Numbered from the stretch's first letter, positions 8,858 through 18,643 are shown. The stretch is 64,000 nt of DNA from Deinococcus hopiensis KR-140 (GCF_900176165.1 NZ_FWWU01000004.1:248001-312000), one strand, 5' to 3'. Numbers and translations are program-made. Notes: a model not told the origin generated them from the sequence alone.

Positions 8858-9960
8858 GCACCGACTGGAATGGAGTCCGCAACGTCCTCGTCATGCGGCT
8901 CGACAACATCGGGGACGTGGTCATGACGGGGCCCGCACTGCGTGCCCTGAAAGAAGCCCTGCCCGGCGCACGCCTGACCCTGATGTGCAGCCCGGCGGGC
9001 GCGAACGCCGTACCCCTGCTGCCCTGGGTGGACGACGTGATCGTCTGGCGCGCAATGTGGCAACAACTCGGAGGCGGAGTGTGCGATCCGGCGCGCGAGG
9101 AAGAGCTGATTTCCCTGCTGCGTGAGCGGAACTTCGACGCAGCCGTCCTGCTGACCTCCTTCAGTCAGACGCCGCACCCCGCCGCGGTCGCCTGCCTGTT
9201 CGCCGGAATTCCGCTGCGCCTCGGAGAATCGAAGGAACGCGCTCCCGGCCTCCTCACTCACGAGCCCCCCTTTCCCACAGATGAAGCCGGCCACCAGGCC
9301 GAGCGAAATCTGCGGCTGCTGGAAACGGCGGGGCTCCCGGTGCGGGACCGTTCCCTCTTCATCCACATTTCGGAGGAAGCGCGGGAGCGCGCAGCGGCCC
9401 TGATGCCGGAGCCGTACCTGCTCCTCAACCCATTTGCCAGTTGCTCGGCGCGGACCTACCCCCCCGAGAAGGCCGCCCGGGCAGCGCGGCTCATTGCCGA
9501 GCAAGTCGGCCTCAAGGTGGCTGTCACGGGCGTGGAGAAGGACCGCGAACGCAGCCAGGAACTGCTGGCCGAACTCGGCCCCATCGGTGTGGACCTGCTG
9601 GGGCAAACGGACCTCTCCGCGTTCGCTGCGCTGGTCGCCAGGGCCCAGCTGGTGCTGACCAACAACACGTCGGCCCTGCACCTCGCGGACGCCACACGCA
9701 CGCCCGTCCTCGTGACGTACTCGGGCACGGATCTGGACACGCAGTGGCAGCCACGCAGCGCCCCCTTCGCCCTGCTGCGCCGCCCCACGCCCTGCCATCC
9801 TTGCTACGCCTTTACCTGCCCGTTCAGTCTCGAATGCCTGGACTTTTCGCCCGAAGAGGTGGTGCAGGTGGGGTTGGGCCTGCTCCAACAGCCCTTCCGC
9901 ACCACAGAAGGCGGGCTCCCCGACGAAGCCACAGCCAGCCACGAGGCTGGACACGCGTAA
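8854..9960 (+). CDS. Glycosyltransferase family 9 (heptosyltransferase-like)
   Basis: This is a second full-length GT9 of 368 residues, starting at GTG 8854 over the GT2 stop (GTGA). It carries VLVMRLDNIGDVVMTGPALR at the N-terminus and LTNNTSALHLADATRTP in the donor domain. Like the paralogue at 6969 it has a Cys-rich tail (PCHPCYAFTCPFSLEC). It is the last gene of the heptose operon; 114 bases separate it from the next gene. Two or three GT9 enzymes suggest that more than one heptose is added. Confidence 0.92.
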   Translation: MSTDWNGVRNVLVMRLDNIGDVVMTGPALRALKEALPGARLTLMCSPAGANAVPLLPWVDDVIVWRAMWQQLGGGVCDPAREEELISLLRERNFDAAVLLTSFSQTPHPAAVACLFAGIPLRLGESKERAPGLLTHEPPFPTDEAGHQAERNLRLLETAGLPVRDRSLFIHISEEARERAAALMPEPYLLLNPFASCSARTYPPEKAARAARLIAEQVGLKVAVTGVEKDRERSQELLAELGPIGVDLLGQTDLSAFAALVARAQLVLTNNTSALHLADATRTPVLVTYSGTDLDTQWQPRSAPFALLRRPTPCHPCYAFTCPFSLECLDFSPEEVVQVGLGLLQQPFRTTEGGLPDEATASHEAGHA

Positions 9961-10062
9961 GAGCGTTGTTCCTGGGAGAAGCGGGGCGACCCACGGACGC
10001 CTTTCCCAGGCAGTTTCCTGTCCTCACCCTTTGGGTAGACACCCGTCCCATCGCCCGCGCAT

Positions 10063-10068
10063 TAAGGT
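10063..10068 (+). promoter_or_regulatory. Leaderless-type -10 element (TAAGGT)
   Basis: A TANNNT box lies six bases before the GTG start at 10075 and no ribosome site is visible. Deinococci often use such -10 boxes with leaderless transcripts. I see no convincing -35. Confidence 0.35.
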
Positions 10069-10074
10069 AAAGCG

Positions 10075-10914
10075 GTGCAGATTTCACGGCGGGCCGTCTT
10101 GCTGGGTGGATTGGGGCTGGGCAGCCTGGGGGCCACCGGCCTGAACGGGGCGTACGCATTCGAGATCAACCACCATGTCTACGCCCTGCCAGGGCTGCAG
10201 TCCCCCATCCGGGCCGTGCAGCTGACCGACCTGCATTACGGGCCATTTCACCGTGCCGCGGCCGTGCGGGCCTGGATGGAGACGGCCCTCACCCTGCGGC
10301 CCGACCTCGTGCTGATCACGGGCGACTTTGCAGATCGGCACCTGCTGGACGCGCCAGGACCGCTGTTTCAGGAACTCAGCCGACTCCGGGCTCCGTTGGG
10401 AGTCTGGGGCGTGTGGGGAAACCACGACCACGATTACTGTCACCGGGAGGCGCAGAAGACGGGCCGGGACCCGCAACAGGCCCGGGACGCCTTTACCGTC
10501 GCCCTCAAGAATGCGGGCATCGGCCTGCTCAGAAATGGCGGACTGCCCCTTCGGGATGACCTTTACCTCGCGGGTGTGGATGATCTGCGCAAAGGGGACC
10601 CGCAGCTGACACCAGCGCTGATGGGCGCTCCCACGCAGGGAGCGGTTCTCCTGATGAGCCACAATCCGGATCTGTTGCCCACCGTTCCCTCCAGGGTGAG
10701 CCTTACCCTCTGCGGCCATACCCACGGCGGTCAGGTGCGGCTCCCGGGAATCGGCGCGCCCGTGCCAGCCAGCCGGTTCGGCCAGCGCTTCGTCCAGGGC
10801 TTTGTGCAGGGGCCGGCACCCGGTTTCGTGTCCCGGGGACTGGGCACCACGGGGATTCCTGTGCGGCTCCACTGTCCGGCGGAACTGGTCGTCTTCGATT
10901 TCGTTCCCGGGTGA
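10075..10914 (+). CDS. Secreted (Tat-type) calcineurin-like metallophosphoesterase, YkuE family
   Basis: The 279-residue protein has a twin-arginine style leader (ISRRAVLLGG followed by a hydrophobic stretch) and then the full metallophosphoesterase motif set: LTDLHYG near residue 52, ITGDFAD near 83, GNHDHDY near 116, MSHNPD, and CGHTHGGQ near 214. These residues bind two metal ions. Enzymes of the YkuE/LpxH-like group act on phosphoesters at the outer face of the membrane. The substrate is unknown. The gene stands alone, 114 bases after the heptose operon, and converges with the next gene at 23 bases. Confidence 0.85.
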   Translation: MQISRRAVLLGGLGLGSLGATGLNGAYAFEINHHVYALPGLQSPIRAVQLTDLHYGPFHRAAAVRAWMETALTLRPDLVLITGDFADRHLLDAPGPLFQELSRLRAPLGVWGVWGNHDHDYCHREAQKTGRDPQQARDAFTVALKNAGIGLLRNGGLPLRDDLYLAGVDDLRKGDPQLTPALMGAPTQGAVLLMSHNPDLLPTVPSRVSLTLCGHTHGGQVRLPGIGAPVPASRFGQRFVQGFVQGPAPGFVSRGLGTTGIPVRLHCPAELVVFDFVPG

Positions 10915-10937
10915 GCTCAGGCCGCCCTTCGCCGGAA

Positions 10938-11897
10938 TCAACTCATGCGGGTTAGCTCGCGCACCGCCTTGTCGTAGCCCTCGGGGTAGACGGGGAACAT
11001 TTTGCGGTCCTGGGTGTTCCACAACGTGTCGAAGCTGCGGTAACTCAGGTACGCCAGCGGCCCCACCATGCTGTCACTGACCCAGAACACGCCCGCCTGA
11101 TCGTCGTAACCGCGCACCACCCGGAAGTGCGGGATGTGACCGGGGCGGTCATACCACTGCAGGACGATCACCGGAATGCCCAGCGCGAGCAGGCGCTTGA
11201 CCTGCGACAGCTTGCCTCCCCGGATGGTCAGGGTCCGCAGCTTGAATTTGGCTAGTTCAGGCGCGATGGCGCTGACCTGCATGTAGCCGCCACCGGGCCG
11301 CACCGTCCGCTGGATGACTTCCTGCCCGATCTTGACGCGGTAAAAGCCCAGCACCGACGACAGGGCGCTGGGTCCACAGTTGTTGTAGGTCTGGTAGTTG
11401 AAGGCCAGGCCGTGCAGGTAGGTCCGCACCGGCAGGGCGTTACCGATGGGCGAATCGGTCAGCGGAAACCAGCCGATAAAGCTGGCGACGGTGGGAGCGG
11501 GCGTGGCCTTCCACACAGCTGGAGCGGAGATGGCGAAGGGATCGGGCCGGGGCAACTGGAGCTTGAGCGCCGGAGCGACGGGACGTGCCGGGATGGCCGC
11601 CACGGAGGGTAAATGGGTGGAAGCTGGACGAACCGCTGCTGGACCCGTCCGGGTCACCGGCAACTTGATCGCCTGCCCCACCCTCAGCACCGGCTGCCTC
11701 AGGCCGTTGAGCTGAAGCAGCTGGCTGACCGTCGTGCCCGAGCGCTGGGACAGACTGTAGACCGTATCGCCCATCCGTACCGTGTAGGACGTGAGCGCCC
11801 GCTCTGCTCCCGCGCCGTTCAGCAGTGGCCCGGCGAGCAACGACAGCGCCGCCAAACCAGTCCCCAGCCCACGAACTCCCACCTGCAAACCTTTCAT
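10938..11897 (-). CDS. Secreted LysM plus C39-like cysteine peptidase
   Basis: The protein (about 319 residues from ATG 11897; a TTG at 11906 would add three) has a signal peptide ending near NGAGA. It then has one LysM peptidoglycan-binding domain (SYTVRMGDTVYSLSQRSG through VLRVGQAIKLP). After a Pro/Ala-rich linker comes a C39-like papain-fold domain with YNNCGPSALSS (nucleophile Cys), PHFRVVRGYD (His) and WVSDS (Asp). It should be an envelope-anchored cysteine peptidase or a relative. C39 domains of this type in non-transporter proteins have few known substrates. The gene is monocistronic and convergent with the phosphoesterase. Confidence 0.85.
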   Translation of the reverse strand: MKGLQVGVRGLGTGLAALSLLAGPLLNGAGAERALTSYTVRMGDTVYSLSQRSGTTVSQLLQLNGLRQPVLRVGQAIKLPVTRTGPAAVRPASTHLPSVAAIPARPVAPALKLQLPRPDPFAISAPAVWKATPAPTVASFIGWFPLTDSPIGNALPVRTYLHGLAFNYQTYNNCGPSALSSVLGFYRVKIGQEVIQRTVRPGGGYMQVSAIAPELAKFKLRTLTIRGGKLSQVKRLLALGIPVIVLQWYDRPGHIPHFRVVRGYDDQAGVFWVSDSMVGPLAYLSYRSFDTLWNTQDRKMFPVYPEGYDKAVRELTRMS

Positions 11898-11946
11898 TCC
11901 GCCCAACTCTACTCCGGAAAGGAGGGAATGATCACGGAGTGTAGCG

Positions 11947-12447
11947 TTACAGGTGTGGCAACAGCGCCTCAGCGAGGGCTCCAGGCGCGAGCAGGGCCTG
12001 CGCCTGGACCTCCAGCAGCGTCACGATGCTGCCGCTCATTCGCTCGCTGCCTGACGGCTCCGTACGGCGGCGGCGGTCCCGCCCGTAGGTGGCGTCGGCC
12101 AGCATCAGGCCCAGCACGGGCGTTTTGGAGCCGCGGCTGACGATCAGGAAGTCCACCCGGCGCACCGCTTCGCGCGTCAGCGTTCCGGCGGGCGCCTGGG
12201 CGCTGCAGGTCAGCGCGAGGAAGTCCTTCAGGCGGACGTTTTCCTGCACCTCGTAGCGCTGGCTGGACAGAAACTCGCGCAGGGCGGTCCCCAGGCGATC
12301 ACCCTCACGGGTGTAGGGGCGAGGTGTGGCGGCGGGCGACGGCTCTGGTCGAGATCCCGCAGGGCGGGAAGCTTCGGAAGCGGACCCCAGCGCGGTGGAG
12401 CGCACGGGCAGAGCGGCCGGGGTACGTTTTGCGAAGAATCCGTGCAT
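11947..12447 (-). CDS. DUF2726-like protein
   Basis: The 166-residue protein starts with a low-complexity Pro/Ser/Ala-rich segment, then a compact domain: LREFLSSQRYEVQENVRLKD, VRRVDFLIVSRGSKTPVLGL. The pattern (a region that reads like a nuclease core, DFLIV then PVLGL) resembles DUF2726, a PD-(D/E)XK-like domain. The usual acidic residue after the second strand is replaced by LMLAD, so activity is doubtful. No partner gene is evident; it lies upstream of the LysM-C39 gene on the same strand with 49 bases between them. Confidence 0.6.
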   Translation of the reverse strand: MHGFFAKRTPAALPVRSTALGSASEASRPAGSRPEPSPAATPRPYTREGDRLGTALREFLSSQRYEVQENVRLKDFLALTCSAQAPAGTLTREAVRRVDFLIVSRGSKTPVLGLMLADATYGRDRRRRTEPSGSERMSGSIVTLLEVQAQALLAPGALAEALLPHL

Positions 12448-12826
12448 GACTCAGGGTAGTTTTCAGGTCCTGACGGGACCTTGACGCCTGTAAGTGAAGG
12501 CTCCTTAAGAAATAAAGGTTGAGTGGCTTTCCTGCGTTCTCCAGGATCCCCTCCTGTTTGCTGTCCCGCCCAGAACAGCCGCGCAATCTCCAGACAGAGG
12601 AACAAGGTGTGCGCTCCAGCGGGACGTGGCATACCCAGCCCCCAACCCCGGAAGCGCGGAGTGCCTTTTGTGCCGGTGGAGCACGGACTGTTTCCTCCTC
12701 TCAGGAATCAGGGCCTGTTTCTGAAACCTCAAGGCCTGTGCCGGAAGGTCTCTCCATCTCGTCCGGCCCCTTCTCCCTGAGGTCACTCAGAGTTGCGTCA
12801 GACGCCAGCGCGTACGGTGCAGGGAG
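12448..12826. other. Intergenic region between divergent genes
   Basis: These 379 bases separate the DUF2726-like gene from the protease gene and should hold both promoters. Short open frames occur on both strands but none shows a recognisable protein or ribosome site. The only signal I can defend is the TACGGT box just before 12827. Confidence 0.5.
12813..12818 (+). promoter_or_regulatory. Leaderless-type -10 element (TACGGT)
   Basis: The TANNNT box ends eight bases before the ATG at 12827. The purine run AGGGAG between them touches the start codon and is too close to act as a ribosome site, which favours a leaderless transcript. Confidence 0.35.
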
Positions 12827-13630
12827 ATGAAGAATCGAACCTGGTTTTTCCTGGCCTCGCTGTTGGCGGCGGTAACGGCAGGTCCCTGGGCCGCTGCCCA
12901 ACCCTTTGTCATCGAAACCCGCTTTCTCGGTCAACCGCTCAGCGCCGCTCAGAAGGCCACCGTGGTGGCCGCCACGGACCGCGTTTCGCGGCTGATTACC
13001 TCGCCTTACCTCCCGGTGAACGTCGATCTGCCCGCCAACTCCTGTGACCAGGGCATTCCCAGGCTCAAGGAGCGGTTCACCCACCTGGTCATTTTCGTGA
13101 CGGTGAAGAACCTGGACGAGGATCTCTACGGTGAGTCAGGGCCATGCGAGCTGCACGAGGACAATTACCTGCCAATCTACGCATCGATTTTCCTGAATGC
13201 CCAGGTGACCGGCGACCTCCCCGGGGTTGATCTGCTCGACACCATGGTCCACGAAACCCTGCATGCCCTTGGCGTCGGGACGCTCTGGGAAGCGGACGCC
13301 CGGGTCTCCCTGGAGGGGAATACTGACGAAAAGAACTTCATTCGGAAGAAGGGAGGGATGTACTACTACACTGGGCCCAGAGCCGTCGCGGCCTACCGGA
13401 AGCTGGGCGGAAAGGAACAGGGCATTCCACTGGACCCGGACAGGGGACACTGGGCGGGCGACACCGTCTGCTCGGAGATTGTTTCGGGCAGTGCTGGTGA
13501 TTATCTGGGCCGGGTCAATCCCATCAGTGCGCTCACGCTGGGCGCCCTCGAGGATCTCGGTTACACCGTCAACCCAAAGGCGGCAGACCCTTTCCGTCTG
13601 CCCACCAAACAATGCCCTGAGGGGGACTGA
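12827..13630 (+). CDS. Secreted leishmanolysin-like zinc metalloprotease
   Basis: A signal peptide (NRTWFFLASLLAAVTAGPWA, cleavage near AAA-QP) leads a 267-residue protein. The zinc motif HETLHALGVGTLW is at about residue 142, and the third ligand lies in GHWAGDTVCSEIVSG about 65 residues later, the spacing and flanks seen in leishmanolysin-like (M8/metzincin) proteins. The C-terminal PISALTLGALEDLGY matches the family's end motif, though the classical Met-turn methionine is replaced here by Leu. It should be an exported endopeptidase. There is no linked inhibitor or partner. Confidence 0.82.
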   Translation: MKNRTWFFLASLLAAVTAGPWAAAQPFVIETRFLGQPLSAAQKATVVAATDRVSRLITSPYLPVNVDLPANSCDQGIPRLKERFTHLVIFVTVKNLDEDLYGESGPCELHEDNYLPIYASIFLNAQVTGDLPGVDLLDTMVHETLHALGVGTLWEADARVSLEGNTDEKNFIRKKGGMYYYTGPRAVAAYRKLGGKEQGIPLDPDRGHWAGDTVCSEIVSGSAGDYLGRVNPISALTLGALEDLGYTVNPKAADPFRLPTKQCPEGD

Positions 13631-13816
13631 AGTGCGCCCCAAAGGCACCTCTAAAGCCGGGGAGCGTGCCCCACACCTGGCTCTGCACTTCAGACCAACC
13701 CGGGACCTTGCTGCTCCTGAGTTTCCCTCTGTCACGACCTGGACCAACCTGCCCTTTACCTTGAACATGGTTACCATCAAGGCCGTCCTGGCGCAGAGCC
13801 TGAAAGGGAGCCACAC

Positions 13817-15667
13817 ATGAGGCGAGCAACGTTTCGCGAGCACCTGAGGTACCGCTTCGACAACTCCATGGCCCGTGGACCAGGGGCGATGATCGGCTGG
13901 CTGTTCCTGGTATCGGTCCTCCTGATTGTCCTGGTGAGCCTCTTCGTGCAGGTCACGGGTCAGGTACCGTCCGGGGAAGACCACAAGCCAATCGGCTTTG
14001 GCGGCCTGCTGTGGTGGAACCTGATGCGGGCCCTGGATTCTGGGGCCATCGGCGGGGACAGTGGAACGCCTCTGTTTCTCGCCACGATGTTCGCCATGAC
14101 GCTCGGCGGCATCTTCGTGGTCAGCATGCTGATCGGCGTGGTGACGAGCGGCATCGAGGCGCGGCTCGAGGAGCTCCGCAAGGGCCGCTCGTTCGTCGCC
14201 GAGGAGGGCCACACCCTGATCCTTGGCTGGTCATCCCACGTCTTTACCATTCTCTCCGAACTGGTCGTGGCCAACGCCAACCAGCGCCGGGCCTGCATCG
14301 TCATCCTGGCCGACAAGGACAAGGTGGAGATGGACGATGAACTGCGCGCCCGGCTCGGTCCCACGGGCCGGACCCGCATCGTGTGCCGCACCGGAAGCCC
14401 GATTGATCTGGCGGACCTGGAGATCGCCAACCCGCATGCGGCACGCTCCATCATCGTGCTGGCTCCCGAGGACGAGAACGCCGACTCGAGCGTTATCAAA
14501 TCGGTTCTGGCCATCACCAACAATCCTGGCCGCCGGGCCGAGCCCTATCACATCGTCGCCGAGCTCCGTGACGCGCGAAACCTCGAAGCAGCCCGTCTGG
14601 TCGGCCGGGAGGAAACGAGCCTGATCCTGGTGGACGATCTGATTTCCCGGATCATGGTGCAGACATGCCGCCAGTCCGGGCTGTCAGTGGTCTACACCGA
14701 ACTGCTCGACTTCGGAGGAGACGAGATCTACTTCGCCGAGTTGCCAGGCCTGGTGGGACGCACTTTTGGAGAAGCCCTCTCGGCGTTCGCGGATTCGAGT
14801 CTCATCGGGCTGCGTCGACACGACGGGCAGATCCTGGTCCATCCGCCGATGGACCTCGCGATCGCTGCCGGTGACCGGGTGATTGCCATCTCGGCGGACG
14901 ACGATACCGTACGCGCGGTCCCCGTTCAGCCAGATATCGACGAGGCGGCGATCCGCCTGCCCGTGACGCGAATTCCACAACCCGAGCGGATCCTGGTCCT
15001 TGGCTGGAATGAGCGGGCCCCGACGGTTATCACCGAGCTTGACCGGTATGTTGCGCCAGGCTCCAGCATGACTGTTGTCTCGGACATACCGGAAGCAGCC
15101 CAAGTGCTGGACGAACTGCGGCATGGCCTCGAGCGTCAAAGCGTTGAACTGTACGTGGGTGACACCACCGATCGCCGGGTCCTTGAGGCCATGCGTCCAG
15201 GCGGATACGATCACATCATCACGCTTTCCTCAGACGGCACGGACGTTCAGGAGGCAGATGGACGCACCCTCGTGACCCTGCTGCACCTGCGTGACATGGC
15301 GAGCCGCTCCGGGCAGGATTTCTCCATCGTCTCTGAGATGCTCGACGTGCGCAACCGCGAATTGGCTCAGGTGACCCAGGCCGACGATTTCATCGTCTCT
15401 GACCGCCTGGTGAGCCTTCTGATCTCCCAGGTATCGGAAAATGGAGGGCTCAAGGCGGTGTTCGACGACTTGTTCAGGGCCGAAGGCTCCGAAATCTACC
15501 TCAAGCCTGCCAGCGACTACGTAGCCTTGGATCAGCCACTGAACTTTTACACGGTGCTCGAAGCGGCCCGCCGAAACGAGATCGCCATCGGTTACCGGCT
15601 CAGAAGCGAGGCGGAGAGCCCGAAGCTGGCCTATGGCGTGCACCTCAATCCCCCAAGTCGGGTTTGA
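13817..15667 (+). CDS. CASTOR/POLLUX-type ion channel with RCK/TrkA-N domains
   Basis: The 616-residue protein has two N-terminal membrane segments (about residues 24-46 and 88-113) around a pore-like stretch (LLWWNLMRALDSGAIGGDSG), then the Rossmann-type gating region: HTLILGWSSHVFTIL, and a second copy beginning RILVLGWNERAPTVI. This is the plan of bacterial homologues of the plant nuclear channels CASTOR and POLLUX. The ion is not certain (potassium or calcium have been proposed for the family). GGGAG lies six bases before the ATG. A 186-base gap precedes it, so it is probably its own transcript. Confidence 0.88.
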   Translation: MRRATFREHLRYRFDNSMARGPGAMIGWLFLVSVLLIVLVSLFVQVTGQVPSGEDHKPIGFGGLLWWNLMRALDSGAIGGDSGTPLFLATMFAMTLGGIFVVSMLIGVVTSGIEARLEELRKGRSFVAEEGHTLILGWSSHVFTILSELVVANANQRRACIVILADKDKVEMDDELRARLGPTGRTRIVCRTGSPIDLADLEIANPHAARSIIVLAPEDENADSSVIKSVLAITNNPGRRAEPYHIVAELRDARNLEAARLVGREETSLILVDDLISRIMVQTCRQSGLSVVYTELLDFGGDEIYFAELPGLVGRTFGEALSAFADSSLIGLRRHDGQILVHPPMDLAIAAGDRVIAISADDDTVRAVPVQPDIDEAAIRLPVTRIPQPERILVLGWNERAPTVITELDRYVAPGSSMTVVSDIPEAAQVLDELRHGLERQSVELYVGDTTDRRVLEAMRPGGYDHIITLSSDGTDVQEADGRTLVTLLHLRDMASRSGQDFSIVSEMLDVRNRELAQVTQADDFIVSDRLVSLLISQVSENGGLKAVFDDLFRAEGSEIYLKPASDYVALDQPLNFYTVLEAARRNEIAIGYRLRSEAESPKLAYGVHLNPPSRV

Positions 15668-16086
15668 TCCGTTTCTCGTCAAACGACCGCATCATCGTCC
15701 TGGCGGAGAGTTGACTCTGGTCCGCAGACCCTGACACGCAGGCCCATTGATGCCCCGTGCCCGCACATGCTTGTGTGTGATGATGCTCCAAGCGTAGGTG
15801 GTCGCCCCCATAAGATTCGGCGCCGCCCAGAAGATGAGGGATATGGTGACAGATATTCAGAAGAGTGCGGGAGATTTGCAGGGCAGCTGCCCAGGTCTGC
15901 GGCACTGAGCATGAGGGTTAGGCCAGTTAGAAAGGTGCTCCGCCTTAGAGGAATCTGAAGCAGCCAGGCCGTGCCGTTGTCACTCTTGTTGATGGCGCTC
16001 TGAGTCACGTCCTCGTGCTGCAAGAGAAAGACGAGACCGAACCATAGGTTATGACGCACAATAAGCATTTGTGCGGGGGTCTCTGA
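15668..16086. other. Gap with no supported gene
   Basis: About 420 bases follow the channel gene. Two overlapping minus-strand frames (roughly 15679-16068 and 15645-15905) look like pieces of one decayed reading frame, because one becomes hydrophobic and plausible where the other stops. I recognise no family and call nothing. Confidence 0.4.
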
Positions 16087-16281
16087 TTAGCGGCTGAGGT
16101 GGAAGAGCACGTCCACGGGGTCCTGACCCCGGAGTTTGGCGGTTTCCACCGTGGACTTGATGCGCATGTATGTCTGCGCCCCCAGGGCATTTTTGCTGCA
16201 CTGCGAAACTTTTCTGGCGATTACCACGGTCCGGAGACTTCGCTCTGCTGCGTTATTCGTGGGTGGAATCTGGGGGGCTGC
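16087..16281 (-). pseudogene. IS66-family transposase, C-terminal remnant
   Basis: The minus-strand frame ending at TAA 16087 encodes the last 64 residues of an IS66 TnpC-type transposase: PPTNNAAERSLRTVVIARK near the DDE glutamate, then TYMRIKSTVETAKLRGQDP and a FHLSR end. The upstream side is cut exactly where the 118-bp MITE-like repeat begins (16282). No IS66 accessory genes or ends are recognisable. Confidence 0.85.
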
Positions 16282-16399
16282 TACTACTACAGTTGCATTT
16301 GGCGATTGGGTCCCTCAAACACGGGAATTCTCGGGAGGTGCCTGGTGACAGAAAGCCCTTGAACAACAGGTTCCTTGGGCAACTGCAACTGTAGTACTA
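16282..16399. repeat. 118-bp MITE-like element, copy 1
   Basis: The element is flanked by TA and has near-perfect terminal inverted repeats, GTACTACAGTTGCA (one change at the left end here). It matches a second copy at 63601-63718 with about five differences over 118 bases. It is non-coding. The TA target and small size suggest mobilisation in trans by an IS630/Tc1-type or similar transposase. Here it sits between the IS66 remnant and an IS5 remnant, so it entered a pre-existing IS scar. Confidence 0.8.
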
Positions 16400-16403
16400 C
16401 AGG

Positions 16404-16570
<167 letters not shown>

Positions 16571-16731
16571 CCATCCTGCGTCTTTTTCTTCCTGTTCTTG
16601 CGTCCAGCTTGGCAGTTGTCGACGCCTAGGAGAAGGCCAGCATCACCGACGCTGTCCCCCCTGTCACCCTGCTGAATTTTCCCGAAGTACAGTCCGAGAG
16701 CGTCCCAGCCCTGCTCCCATCCTAACTGCAA

Positions 16732-16755
16732 CTCCCCCGCCCAGAGGCGGGGGAG
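16732..16755. terminator. Perfect 10-bp GC-rich hairpin
   Basis: CTCCCCCGCC, a four-base loop and GGCGGGGGAG form a perfect stem. It is not followed by a T-run on either strand. It could be a terminator or a remnant of a small repeat; no gene end lies next to it. Confidence 0.4.
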
Positions 16756-18643
16756 CTCAGGCCGCTAATCAGATACACGAATACATTCACTCAACCCCAT
16801 ACCAACATGCTGGGAGTTAGGTATTCCATTGGCCCTAATGCTTATCAGAAACTGACTGGCTTACTGTGATAAGGCTCTCTATGACTTCCCATAGAATGGA
16901 CCTCATCCTAGACCAGAGCTTGAGCGAGGAAGGAACGAGGACAGCCGTGACCCACGGGTCAACACATCATAGGCGAAATAGAAAATCCCCTAGTGAGACG
17001 CGGGAAAGCCACTTTTAGTTTTAGGGAGCAGATCGAGTGAGAAGGTAGACGAGGCCCGTACTCACTGAAATGCTGCCAAGAAAAACGCTGACTTTAAAAA
17101 CCGTATCGGTTATCGTGACTCCACTTGCTAATTTAGGCTTCTGTCTGTTCATAATTAAGCCTATATTCATTTTCATAACAAATTTGTTACTCAGCAGGCC
17201 CTTCTTCTTAAGGAAAACTTGCATTTAAAGTGGAAACGCAGACCCGAGGGTACCTAATCAATACCTGTCTGAGGAGGCCCACCTGCATGGTTCACGGCGA
17301 CCAGGCCACCCCGACCGGCGTGGTGAACAACATCTCGCCGCACCTGCTGCAGGGCCGCACCAACGTGCAGCGTTCCAGCCTCCCACGTGCTGAATCGCAG
17401 GTATTCGGCGATACGGGTGTGGCAATCCTCATTAGTTCGGGAGTTCGGGCGGCTACACCAGACAGAACATACGGATGTGGGCCTACCATGTGAGACAGCT
17501 CGACGTCTCCTTTGGGATGAGCACACCCCAGGTCAGGACAGCCCCAAGTTACCGCATTCCGTCACGGTACGGGGGTATAACACGACCCCGACAGCACTAT
17601 TTGATCACGGCGTAAGTTCGCCCCGGTCCTCTGCACCCCGGGTCACGGGGAAAATGGCCAGCACGCAGAACGTCCCACTGGAATTCATATCGATTTGTGC
17701 CGCGATCAATAGGACGTGCGGACCACCAGGTGACTTTGGAGGTGGCCACCGGAGCAAGTATGGCTTCAGCGCTGCTGGGAGTGTTCGTCACCCCTTCCCT
17801 GCTGGACATTGGGCCCCGGCGCTTGAATACCTGATTGGCTATCCCTACAGTTGCACCAAGCAAACAATGAGCCGCTTCCTACCTGCCCTGCTTGCCCGGC
17901 AAGTAGTGGGTGTGGACACCCTACCTGCTGATATGTGAGGAGAGCTGCCACTTATCACCGGACTGGGTCCAACATAACTGTACGCCATCCAGTATGTGGA
18001 CGGCGGCTGAGGCTACTGGAGTACGACGACTCGACGCTGGAGATAATCTCTTACTTGAGTGGGACCTGCGACGAGCTAGAAGCCTAGGCGTGAAGGCAGA
18101 CAACGCTGTCCTGAACCGCACCCTTATGTATCCGGCGCATACGGTCAAGGCCTCGAAGGAACTCCAGGGAGACCGAGCCACGACGTACCGCAGCTTGGGT
18201 GAGGTGGAACGCGTCAACATGGCGGGCCTTCAGGCCTTCGTGGGGCGCACGGAACTGACCTTGAATGCTCTGGCATACGCGGAGAGAAGAAGGCTCAGCC
18301 ATTCAATGTCCTACTGCTCACATTTGCACCTTCAATATTCAGAGAGCTGCGACTAGCCCTGGAAGAGGTAGCGCAGGAGCTCCGAACTTGTTACAATTTT
18401 ATTACTTCGGTGCTTTCTCTCCATCTCCCAGTCATGAAGTGGGTTTCAAAGAAACATCGTGCTTGGTTGTGCCCAACCCGTTTTGAGACGCTCAGCCAAA
18501 CACCCGTACCCCTAAAAGGGGTTGATTCCCCTTTGGTCTCACACTCAACCTGAGGGTTGTGGTATTGTTAGGTTAGTTCTCACGGTAGGGGCAGTATCTG
18601 TCCCTGATTATCGCATGATAGTCAAAAAGGGAGGGAATACTCA
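16756..18643. other. Gene-poor, degraded region upstream of the Ala-rich operon
   Basis: About 1.9 kb holds no gene I can name. 17021-17224 (minus) could encode a 67-residue basic protein with one membrane segment, without a good ribosome site. 17230-18356 has several overlapping frames (best plus 17387-17938 and 17910-18356) with irregular composition, typical of a decayed gene. A small palindrome ACCCCT-AAA-AGGGGT lies at 18508-18522 and an AT-rich patch at 18385-18410, which may belong to the promoter of the next operon. Confidence 0.4.

Noticed and set aside
13136..14212. 358-codon minus-strand frame across the protease and channel genes
   Set aside because: It overlaps two well-supported genes and encodes His/Arg-rich nonsense.
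17387..17938. 183-codon plus frame in the gene-poor region
   Set aside because: No ribosome site, irregular composition and other frames of equal quality in the same place.
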